From IMG/VR virus record IMGVR_UViG_3300006737_000112, positions 1 to 30,542 of that record: a stretch of 30,542 nucleotides of DNA; one strand, 5' to 3'. The position numbers and the translations under genes are program-made. A model generated the notes under the pieces. It made no database searches. It was given only the letters and a program-made list of their open reading frames with translations, and was not told the DNA's origin. Below are positions 12,853 to 19,289 of the stretch, one piece after another. Position 1 is the first letter of the stretch. Every line of letters begins with the position of its first letter. Source of the DNA: a virus.

Positions 12853-12951
12853 CTACCATTGGGAGTTGATAGCATATAAGTGTGAGATAGCGTAAGCGAT
12901 ATCCAGCTTGTCAATAGGTTTGGCGCCAAGGAGCGAGAGGAGGAGCGGCAT
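12853..12951 (-). CDS. Possible 32-residue ORF
   Basis: ATG 12949-12951 to TAG 12853-12855, product beginning MPLLLSLLGAKPIDKLDIAY and ending INSQW. The sequence looks protein-like (Leu-rich start, then an amphipathic helix), but the frame is closed by a TAG four codons upstream, no Shine-Dalgarno is visible, and it lies within the loop and left arm of the large inverted repeat. It may be a small peptide gene, a remnant of a longer gene, or chance. Confidence 0.3.
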   Translation of the reverse strand: MPLLLSLLGAKPIDKLDIAYAISHLYAINSQW

Positions 12952-13012
12952 GGGAAATATGCGCTATGTATGCGGGAGTGTGCTGGATAACTGTTGCTTA
13001 CGCAGGGACACA
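12881..13012. repeat. Long-range interrupted inverted repeat
   Basis: Left arm TGTG, GCGTAAGC and TATCCAGC (12881-12907) pairs with right arm GCTGGATA, GCTTACGC and CACA (12982-13012): 8+8 perfect base pairs separated by an internal loop of 2 against 6 bases, plus 4 outer pairs. The 74-base centre contains the palindrome TTGGCGCCAA. In RNA from either strand this would be a stable branched structure. Confidence 0.6.
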
Positions 13013-13151
13013 TGGGGATATCAAATGAATACAATGGTTATGCTCCATTGGCGGCGCGCTTCAGGGCAACTGCGCTGACATTAGTGTGTACTTGTGTTGC
13101 GATTGCGATTGATTGTTATCAATTAACTAACATCGCGTTGTGTACAACTAA

Positions 13152-13163
13152 CATGTACCGATG
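13152..13163 (-). promoter_or_regulatory. 12-bp early element, copy 9 (orphan)
   Basis: Minus strand CATCGGTACATG. It faces the noncoding region; the first ATG after it opens only an 11-codon frame, and no gene starts nearby. If it is a promoter, its transcript would run through the inverted repeat at 12881-13012. Confidence 0.5.
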
Positions 13164-13198
13164 TGTTGCCCAAGAGAAATAGCGTATATTTTTTTTGT

Positions 13199-13214
13199 TT
13201 GAGTAGTTACTCAA
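13199..13214. promoter_or_regulatory. Dyad TTGAGTA-GT-TACTCAA, possible operator
   Basis: A perfect 7-bp inverted repeat with a 2-base centre, next to a T-run, between the last minus element and the first late gene. The size and symmetry suit binding of a dimeric repressor or activator. No regulator gene is identified in the window. Confidence 0.4.
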
Positions 13215-13360
13215 TCCGCAGTGGGTGTTTAATGTATACCGCGCTGAGCAGAATTTTTCGAATTTCTTCCGCGAGGGCTGTTCTAGTGATAATACGCTTC
13301 ATCAGGAAAAACGTTTTCCCTATTTTCTGCCATAATTAAACAGTCGCTTAGTCGCTCAGG

Positions 13361-14008
13361 ATGGACACCTCCTCAGAAACTGAATCAAAAAATATTCCAC
13401 CTAATCCTTTAGTCAATCTTGTCAAAAACGCGGATGCCAGCTTCACGCATCGCAAAGAACATCCATACATGAAATTCCACTATAAAAATCACAAAAACAT
13501 TAAAAAATCTCTGCAAAATTTTATTTCATCAAGATTTGCAATGACAGTCCTAGGAGGCGCCTCTCGTACTCGCTTCAACTTGCATCAAGAAAACCCCAGG
13601 CCAGATTGCTTAGAAGAAATATTAATGTTTCTAAATGTATGCATGCATGAGACATGTGTACGTTTTTCTGCAGGGCAAACAGGAGAAAAGATAGATCCCA
13701 GCACTCATCACTTGAATTTTGATCCTAATAAATTCGTTTTAGCTGAATGTTGGGGAATTCAGTACAAACAAAACGAAGGGGTTACTACTCATAATCATTT
13801 TCCGTATATCTTGTCGTGGACTTACAATATCCACACTCCGACAGGATCTGCACCTTTAGTCTTGGATCAACCTAGTGGATCTATAGATATCCCAGCGGAA
13901 GAAGGATCTTTAGTTATATTCTTAGGATCCAAGTTCCACAAGGTCATACCTCAAGATCAGAAAGGGGATGATCGCTGCTGCTTAATAGGAAATGTCTCTT
14001 ATGGATAA
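13361..14008 (+). CDS. 2OG-Fe(II) oxygenase-like protein, first of two
   Basis: The 215-aa product carries the double-stranded beta-helix core of 2-oxoglutarate/Fe(II) dioxygenases, which hydroxylate or oxidise a substrate while decarboxylating 2-oxoglutarate. CWGIQYKQNEGVTTHNHF (130-147) supplies H144 and H146, then SWTYNIH; GSLVIFLGSKFHKV (182-195) supplies distal H193 and R205 fits the 2OG-binding Arg. Where the second oxygenase here has H-x-D (HAD), this one has H-F-P, so the acidic iron ligand is not obvious. It opens the plus-strand late block. The substrate is unknown. Confidence 0.7.
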   Translation: MDTSSETESKNIPPNPLVNLVKNADASFTHRKEHPYMKFHYKNHKNIKKSLQNFISSRFAMTVLGGASRTRFNLHQENPRPDCLEEILMFLNVCMHETCVRFSAGQTGEKIDPSTHHLNFDPNKFVLAECWGIQYKQNEGVTTHNHFPYILSWTYNIHTPTGSAPLVLDQPSGSIDIPAEEGSLVIFLGSKFHKVIPQDQKGDDRCCLIGNVSYG

Positions 14009-14045
14009 AAGATAGAATAAAAAAATAGTCTTTGTTAGATGTTCC

Positions 14046-14723
14046 GTGGATAAAAGAAGAATACTTCGTATGGCCGGTGGTGACGATTTCACTAAGGCGC
14101 TCCTGCAATCAGCGGCACTGGGAACTGGAGCAACAGCCTTGGCAGGAGCAGCCGATTCTTTAGTGGGCGAAACTAATATGTTTAACTCTGGTGAAGGACC
14201 ATTAAATATTCTTCTCGCTTCGCTTCCTTTGGCAACAGGCGGATCTACTGCCGCTGCGATATCTACGGGCACCACTAATCCCTTAGCGGATCCTGTAGTG
14301 CAAGAATTTCTTGATCGAGGAACAGCAGAAGAAAAGCTTATGATCATAAATCGTCTAATGAAAGAAGATACCTTCCATGCATTAGATTTAGATCAACAAA
14401 CTACTCTCAGACAATTACGTAGACAAGCTATAGAGGATATCGCTTCAGGCGCGACTCCTTATACAGATATTGAATATGTAAGAGAACAAGCAGAGCGTGG
14501 TTATAACAAAGCGGATGCTGACAAAGCTGCAGCAGGTGTTCCAAACGAAAAGCCATTAAGTAGAGAAGATTTCATAAAAGGTAGATTCAGACGAGGTGCG
14601 GGATTAGTTGCAGGAGCTACGGCTTTAGGAGCAATACCAGCTGTAATGTTAATGAAAGATGATGATCCAAACATGGCTCAATATGTTGATCAAGCAAGAC
14701 AAGTATCAAGAAATATGAACTAG
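14046..14723 (+). CDS. Presumed virion protein, Gly/Ala-rich, 225 aa
   Basis: It starts at GTG 14046 or at ATG 14070 (MAGGDDF). The N-terminus contains ILRMAGGDDF, one of the RMAGD-type motifs. Hydrophobic Ala/Gly segments follow (ALLQSAALGTGATALAGAAD, then LLASLPLATGG) and another near the C-terminus (GAGLVAGATALGAIPAVMLM, about 187-206). The middle is a charged helical region (EEKLMIINRLMKED, QQTTLRQLRRQAIED). This looks like an internal, ejection-type virion protein able to insert in membranes. Not a recognised family. Confidence 0.75.
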   Translation: MDKRRILRMAGGDDFTKALLQSAALGTGATALAGAADSLVGETNMFNSGEGPLNILLASLPLATGGSTAAAISTGTTNPLADPVVQEFLDRGTAEEKLMIINRLMKEDTFHALDLDQQTTLRQLRRQAIEDIASGATPYTDIEYVREQAERGYNKADADKAAAGVPNEKPLSREDFIKGRFRRGAGLVAGATALGAIPAVMLMKDDDPNMAQYVDQARQVSRNMN

Positions 14724-14730
14724 TAGACTT

Positions 14731-14750
14731 GTAATACAGATATATCTCGT
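14731..14750 (+). promoter_or_regulatory. AT-rich late element, copy A
   Basis: GTAATACAGATATATCTCGT, 9 bases before the 807-aa gene. It shares AGATATAT and CTCGT with the copy at 17638, and GTAATACAG with a site after 25030. Possible late promoter or activator site. Confidence 0.4.
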
Positions 14751-14758
14751 AAAAATAG

Positions 14759-17182
14759 ATGGCTATCGGCGGAGTCGGACAATTCCCTGTGAGAGGAGAT
14801 GAGAATGATCCTCGTAGAGGTAGACGTAAGCCTATAGATAGAGATGAGCTTATTAGAGAAATACTTGATGAAAAACAAGTTGTTTCAAACGTAAATGTTG
14901 GTCCTACTCCTATATCTGACAAGGCTTTTGCGGCTCTAGAAGAAGAAGAGTATTTACAATCTTTAAAGCCAGAAGATCAGATAGAAACAGATAAGGGAAC
15001 AAGAAGGCAAAGACGCTCTGACGATCTTAAAGGTCTTCGTGCTTTGATGGCAGGAGATGTTAATGAGGTAAGGCTAGTTGACAGCAACATGTTGGCTGGT
15101 AAATTCGCTGATGGTACTGCAACAAGACTTAAAACTGTAGGAGATAGGCCAAGCATTATCAGGAGGTCTGACTCGATAATTTATCCGAAACGAGTTCCTT
15201 CCAAGAAAAACCCTAGTAGAAACATTCAAGATCCAGCAACGAGAGGAGAAGAAATTTTAAGACCTCGGGATGGCAGTAGTTATGACACGGTATTAGGGTC
15301 TATTCAATCTCCAAGAAGCTACGGTTTCGGAAAGATGGCAGGAAAATTGCAAGACGAAAAGCAAGGAACTTATATGGATGTTCCTGGCGACCCCGGTAAT
15401 CAAAACACGTCAGATCCTTTCGAAGTAGCGGATAAAAGTAAAGCTCGAACAGGCGATGATATGAAACCATTCACTCCTGTCGAAACTCGAAGTAGAAATC
15501 AAGGCTACATTCCTAAAAGTTTCAAGAACGAAACAGAATTAGACAAAGTATTTCCAAAAAATATAGACATAGATCCGACAATTAGGGTAGAAGCGGGCGC
15601 AGAAGACGGTAAAAAATTAGGTAAAATTGCGTCAGACATCTTACGCGAGGCTAAAACTGAGCTAGTTGACTATCAAAACCCAAGAATTGCCAATGCAATA
15701 AAAGAATATAACGATGCAGAGAAAGTAGACTACATTGAAAAGAATAATCTCGGCCAAAATTCCCAAGAAGCGCGAAATATTGTAGGAGAAATAACCAGAA
15801 CTAAGGTTGTAAAAGTTGCAGGACAAGGAACAAGGGAAATCACACAAACATTGCCAGTATTTGAGTGGGGAGGAACAGAAAATACTGGTTTATTGCGTGT
15901 CGGCAACCCATTAGCTCGTGATATTGCGTACTTGCGTGAACAATCTTACCGTCTCGGGCTCGTTCCAACGACCACAAAAGAAGCAATCAAGAGGAAACAG
16001 CAAACAATTTCGATGGCTGATATTAAAAGAGTTCAATCAAGAGGATATTCTTTTAGGCGTCTAGATGAGCGTGGTGCTAGTGCGGAAATGGTCAGACCTG
16101 ACGGTACTAAAACCTTATTGAATTTATTACCCGACGGATCTGGGTACCGCATTTCAGATGCTTATAGGACTTTCGATAAAGGAATAACTCAACTGCTTAA
16201 TCAGCCTGACGATTCTTACGCTCGCTATAGAGGAGAACAGTTGACGGATCTGAACACGATTGATTTTTATAAGCGTTTATCCGATGGCAGTTGGATGGAA
16301 GAACCTACAGATGAGAGTCGGAAAGCTCTAAATAATATTGCAGATGCAATTATGACGGGCAAATTAAAAACAAGAAAAGGAGTTGTAGATGTTGACCCTC
16401 AAGCATTACTAGCTCAATTCGAACCAGGTAGTGCTGCTCTTCAAGATTTAACAAGTGCTATCAGAGCTAAGTCCACGACTGGTAGAGAAATAGATGTTTC
16501 TGGAGAAGCGTCAATTACGAATAAAAACAGAGCTGCTAGAGAATTGTATGAAAATTTAATTGATTACAAGACGAAGATGGGTGCTGCTATGCCTGTCGAT
16601 TTAGGAACCGAATTGATTGTGACTTTAGGTAAGAAATATAACTTAGATCCTACGGATGTAGCAACTTCTATCAGAGAGCTGCCTATTGAATATTTAAAGG
16701 CTGATAATAAAGAGGCTACAAAAATGGAGATGGAGCGTAAGACTAGAAAAAGAAGTTCTGCTCAAGCAAATGAAATGACAATCAGAGATCCTGATAAAAC
16801 ATACAAGCAAACTCTTGAGCAACTTCCTAGTCAAGTAGATGTGTCACAGGCTCGACAGATCATTCCAGAGGGTTCTAATGCTGAAAAATATTTCATTGAG
16901 AAAGGATACAGACGTAATCTAGGAACGGCCTTAGAAAGTGGAGACGCAGCCGTAACTCGGATCCGCGACGCCTATCAAGTAAATCAAGAGTCATCTAACA
17001 TACCCCAATCCTCTTCTATAAATACTGCACAAGCTTCGCAGGTCAACGCTCCAGAATCTCCAGTTACACCAACGACTTACAAGCAAATGTCAGAAGGGTT
17101 AGGCTCTGATGTCGGTTCTGCTGAACATGATAAAGCTATGAATGAGTTAATGCAACGACTCCTTAGAAATAGGCGCCGATGA
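14759..17182 (+). CDS. Large presumed virion protein, 807 aa
   Basis: Not recognised, and the longest gene here. Mostly charged and hydrophilic with long disordered or helical stretches. A Gly/Arg-rich N-terminus (DENDPRRGRRKPIDRDEL) is followed by LRALMAGDVNEV at residues 93-104, another RMAGD-like motif. A possible compact domain occurs at about 430-500 (RVQSRGYSFRRLDERGASAE, then MVRPDGTKTLLNLLPDGSGY). The tail, about 740-780, is Ser/Gln/Pro-rich. No lysozyme or transglycosylase motif was found. Size and position suit an internal virion or tail protein. The next gene overlaps its stop (ATGA). Confidence 0.75.
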   Translation: MAIGGVGQFPVRGDENDPRRGRRKPIDRDELIREILDEKQVVSNVNVGPTPISDKAFAALEEEEYLQSLKPEDQIETDKGTRRQRRSDDLKGLRALMAGDVNEVRLVDSNMLAGKFADGTATRLKTVGDRPSIIRRSDSIIYPKRVPSKKNPSRNIQDPATRGEEILRPRDGSSYDTVLGSIQSPRSYGFGKMAGKLQDEKQGTYMDVPGDPGNQNTSDPFEVADKSKARTGDDMKPFTPVETRSRNQGYIPKSFKNETELDKVFPKNIDIDPTIRVEAGAEDGKKLGKIASDILREAKTELVDYQNPRIANAIKEYNDAEKVDYIEKNNLGQNSQEARNIVGEITRTKVVKVAGQGTREITQTLPVFEWGGTENTGLLRVGNPLARDIAYLREQSYRLGLVPTTTKEAIKRKQQTISMADIKRVQSRGYSFRRLDERGASAEMVRPDGTKTLLNLLPDGSGYRISDAYRTFDKGITQLLNQPDDSYARYRGEQLTDLNTIDFYKRLSDGSWMEEPTDESRKALNNIADAIMTGKLKTRKGVVDVDPQALLAQFEPGSAALQDLTSAIRAKSTTGREIDVSGEASITNKNRAARELYENLIDYKTKMGAAMPVDLGTELIVTLGKKYNLDPTDVATSIRELPIEYLKADNKEATKMEMERKTRKRSSAQANEMTIRDPDKTYKQTLEQLPSQVDVSQARQIIPEGSNAEKYFIEKGYRRNLGTALESGDAAVTRIRDAYQVNQESSNIPQSSSINTAQASQVNAPESPVTPTTYKQMSEGLGSDVGSAEHDKAMNELMQRLLRNRRR

Positions 17183-17394
17183 AGAAACACGAATTCAAGA
17201 TCACTCCTGAAGACATGAGACGTCATACTGAGCAAGGATATGCTTTGCTTGGTGCGTTAACAAAAGATAATGGTTTCGATCCTGTCTCTATCGTAATTTT
17301 TTCAACTTTAATTTTTAATACGCATACATGGCTGATGTATCAGTACGTGCTAAAAGGTAAAGATCTTATTGGAGTAGAATTGAGGGATGAGTGA
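17179..17394 (+). CDS. Small protein with a membrane-like segment, 71 aa
   Basis: Not recognised. A basic N-terminal half (MKKHEFKITPEDMRRHTEQG) is followed by a hydrophobic segment (DPVSIVIFSTLIFNTHTWLM, about residues 34-53) that could span a membrane once. The start overlaps the stop of the large upstream gene and the end overlaps the next start by 8 bases. It could be a small lysis or ejection protein; nothing specific shows this. Confidence 0.7.
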   Translation: MKKHEFKITPEDMRRHTEQGYALLGALTKDNGFDPVSIVIFSTLIFNTHTWLMYQYVLKGKDLIGVELRDE

Positions 17395-17626
17395 AGAAAA
17401 ACGCAAGAAGGCTAAGGCTTTAGCTCAGGCTTTTAAAAAGATGAAAAAGCCTATGAGTAAGGGCGGCACAGGAGGTACTTTTACAGCCGCTGCAACTAAG
17501 GCGGGACATGAAGATACCCCAGAAGGGAGGAAGGCCTTCGCTAATAAGGTTTTAAATGATAAGGAAAACTATTCAGACAAGATGGTTAAGAAGGCTAATT
17601 TTTATAAGAATGTGATCTCGAAATAA
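17387..17626 (+). CDS. Small Lys-rich protein with GGTGGTF motif, 79 aa
   Basis: Very basic: EEKRKKAKALAQAFKKMKKP, then SKGGTGGTFTAAATKAGH, and a C-terminal helix (RKAFANKVLNDKENYSDKMV). The order KKxxxKGGTGGTFTAAA...KVLxxKExYSxxMVKKANF looks like a conserved small phage protein family seen from memory in aquatic phages, without known function. The charge suggests binding DNA or acidic virion surfaces. Confidence 0.75.
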   Translation: MSEEKRKKAKALAQAFKKMKKPMSKGGTGGTFTAAATKAGHEDTPEGRKAFANKVLNDKENYSDKMVKKANFYKNVISK

Positions 17627-17637
17627 GTAACATAGTT

Positions 17638-17656
17638 ATAGATATATACACTCGTA
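17638..17656 (+). promoter_or_regulatory. AT-rich late element, copy B
   Basis: ATAGATATATACACTCGTA, ending directly at the ATG of the cupredoxin protein gene. Shares AGATATAT and CTCGTA with copy A. Confidence 0.4.
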
Positions 17657-18403
17657 ATGACTAATAGATTCCTTGAGGTTGAATATGATCCAGTTGAAGA
17701 CAAGCTATATGCTTCTAGAAAGATAGAAGGAATTGCAAGGGTTCTACTAACTCCTTCTTCTAAATCTATTACGACTTCTACTTATACAATTACTACTGAC
17801 GATGCAGAAAGCGTTTTAATCTGTGAAACGGTAGATACCACGATAACTCTTAGCTCAGGCTCTTTCAGACTGGGATCTACTATTACGTTGTTATCAGGAG
17901 AATCTAATGAATTAACTCTTGTTGGTAGCGGGATCACTTTAAATACTGCGTCTAGTAATACTTCAAGTTCTAATACTTACAGGAATCCATTTTCTCACGC
18001 AAAGATTACTTTGACTTGTGTTGGCACGGATAAATGGATTGTTTCTGGAGATATAACTGCAGACGTTAAAAAAACCTATACTGTCACAGCCGATAGTGGA
18101 AATTATGTCTTTAACGGTAGTGGATTATCAGATTCTATAAATCCAGCTCTAACTCTTTCTGTTGGACAATTTATGGAAATAGATAATCAATCAGGATCTA
18201 GCCACCCTTTCGTTGTCAAAAAAGGTAATGTGAGTGGTGCAGCTACAGGTGTAGGACCTACCTCTCCTGGTTGGGCTCGTTTAGAAAATAATAATCAACA
18301 CGGATCAGATAACAAACTTAGAGTTTCTTTCCGAGAAACAGGAGATTATTATTACATATGTCAATATCATGGCACTATGAAAGCAGCTATTACTGTTTCA
18401 TAA
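17657..18403 (+). CDS. Virion-type protein with C-terminal cupredoxin domain
   Basis: The 248-aa product has two parts. Residues about 35-133 read like a beta-strand domain common in phage tail-fibre or decoration proteins (YTITTDDAESVLICETVDTT, GSTITLLSGES, TLTCVGTDKWIVSGDI). Residues about 138-248 form a cupredoxin-like domain, ending YYYICQYHGTMKAAITV. Candidate type-1 copper ligands are H183 (SSHPF), C235, H238 and M241, with the C-x2-H-x2-M spacing seen in amicyanin. The domain could bind copper or simply use the fold as a surface module. An AT-rich element abuts its start. Confidence 0.8.
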   Translation: MTNRFLEVEYDPVEDKLYASRKIEGIARVLLTPSSKSITTSTYTITTDDAESVLICETVDTTITLSSGSFRLGSTITLLSGESNELTLVGSGITLNTASSNTSSSNTYRNPFSHAKITLTCVGTDKWIVSGDITADVKKTYTVTADSGNYVFNGSGLSDSINPALTLSVGQFMEIDNQSGSSHPFVVKKGNVSGAATGVGPTSPGWARLENNNQHGSDNKLRVSFRETGDYYYICQYHGTMKAAITVS

Positions 18404-18430
18404 GAGTCCAATAAAAAAGGAGTTAAGATA

Positions 18431-18442
18431 ATAGATATATAG
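18431..18442 (+). promoter_or_regulatory. AT-rich late element, copy C
   Basis: ATAGATATATAG, 13 bases before GTG 18455. Shares ATAGATATATA with copy B. Confidence 0.35.
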
Positions 18443-18454
18443 TGCAGTCTTCGT

Positions 18455-18817
18455 GTGTCTTATAAGATCAACCAAGATCCTAGCGCAGTACGGTCGACGT
18501 TAGCTCAAGCAGTCGAGAATCGTAGAGCAACAGGAGAACGTCAGGTTGATTTTCAATCTGGTTCATCAGTTAGTCAATTAGTTCCTGATAAAAGGTTTGC
18601 AGGAGACATATGGGATCCACAGTCCGAGACAGGTATAACAGGTGAATTTGGTGGCCCAGCTAATACTGTTGCTGGACCCACTGCAAGTGCTGTAGCTCAG
18701 GACAAACTTAAGCAATTCATGGAAATGTTTATGAGTAATTCTCGTAACGTAGCCGACTTCAATCCTCCAACTGAAGTAGCTCCAGCTCCATTTCCTGTAG
18801 AGGAGGCAGCGGTATAA
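18455..18817 (+). CDS. Presumed virion protein with RFAGD motif, 120 aa
   Basis: It starts at GTG 18455. Mostly disordered and polar, with DKRFAGDIWD at residues 46-54 (an RMAGD-type motif), a short helix (QDKLKQFMEMFMSNSRNVAD) and a Pro/Ala/Glu tail (PTEVAPAPFPVEEAAV). The stop overlaps the next ATG (TAATG), and GAGGAGG in its last codons can serve as ribosome-binding site for that next gene. Not recognised. Confidence 0.7.
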   Translation: MSYKINQDPSAVRSTLAQAVENRRATGERQVDFQSGSSVSQLVPDKRFAGDIWDPQSETGITGEFGGPANTVAGPTASAVAQDKLKQFMEMFMSNSRNVADFNPPTEVAPAPFPVEEAAV

Positions 18818-19287
18818 TGATAAGAAGAGCAGGCGACATTCTTAAAATAATTGCTAGAGAGGTTGCTCCTACAAAAAGAGCCGCTCTATTCAGATTCGGT
18901 CCTGACGTCTTATTTGGTGGAGCAGCCGCCATGAGACTTCCAGAAGGCGCAACGTGGGGAGAAAGAGGTATGGCTTTTACAGAAGATGCAGGGATAGGTC
19001 TTGCAGGATCTTTATTGGGTATAGGCGCGGGTATAGGTGGTGCTAGAGCACTTGGATTGAAAGGTAATAGATATAACGATGTTGTTACCGCTGCAGATTT
19101 CGTCGGTAGTGCTTTACCTGCTACAGGTATTTATAACTTCCCTGTTACCAATAGAATTTATCAAGATATAGCAGAACGTACTCAAGGTAAGAATATAGCT
19201 CCTCCTAGTCCCGAACAATTAACACAAGCCGAACTTCAACAAGCATTAATTAGTGCTGCATTACAAGCTGGTGGAGCTTTGACCTAG
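18817..19287 (+). CDS. Presumed virion protein, Gly-rich hydrophobic, 156 aa
   Basis: It begins MIRRAGDILKIIAREVAPTK; RRAGD at residues 3-7 is another variant of the shared motif. The centre is glycine-rich and hydrophobic (IGLAGSLLGIGAGIGGARAL, about 55-74), consistent with membrane insertion or packing of helices. The C-terminal 30 residues are helical and polar (SPEQLTQAELQQALISAAL). No known family. Its start is coupled to the upstream stop and is preceded by GAGGAGG at 10 bases. Confidence 0.72.
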   Translation: MIRRAGDILKIIAREVAPTKRAALFRFGPDVLFGGAAAMRLPEGATWGERGMAFTEDAGIGLAGSLLGIGAGIGGARALGLKGNRYNDVVTAADFVGSALPATGIYNFPVTNRIYQDIAERTQGKNIAPPSPEQLTQAELQQALISAALQAGGALT

Positions 19288-19289
19288 TT

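Larger units (their letters stand above)
12768..13360. other. 593-base intergenic region between early and late blocks
   Basis: The only long gap in the window. It holds element copies 8 and 9, a long-range inverted repeat (12881-13012), a 10-bp palindrome TTGGCGCCAA (12920-12929), a dyad ATTGAT-TGTT-ATCAAT (13108-13123), a T-run (13189-13196), a dyad TTGAGTA-GT-TACTCAA (13199-13214) and a dyad GGAAAA-ACG-TTTTCC (13305-13319). It separates minus-strand early genes from plus-strand late genes, so it could carry late-gene control, a noncoding RNA or a replication start. No tRNA or rRNA is seen. Confidence 0.6.

Noticed and set aside
12890-13003. tRNA or tmRNA from the paired arms
   Set aside because: No acceptor/T-arm layout, no GTTC-like T-loop and no CCA; the arm spacing does not give a cloverleaf.
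12789-13182. Long open frames on both strands in the early/late gap (81 codons minus, 62 codons plus)
   Set aside because: Cys/Ser/Leu-rich arbitrary-looking products that overlap the inverted repeat; no coupled neighbour, no ribosome site and no conserved-looking segment.
13305-13350. Sigma-70 promoter for the first late gene (CATAAT at about 13330)
   Set aside because: A fair -10 match, but no TTGACA-like box at the right distance; too weak to list.
14731-14750. T7-type promoter because of TAATAC
   Set aside because: Only the first six bases resemble TAATACGACTCACTATAG; the rest does not match and no single-subunit RNA polymerase gene is in the window.
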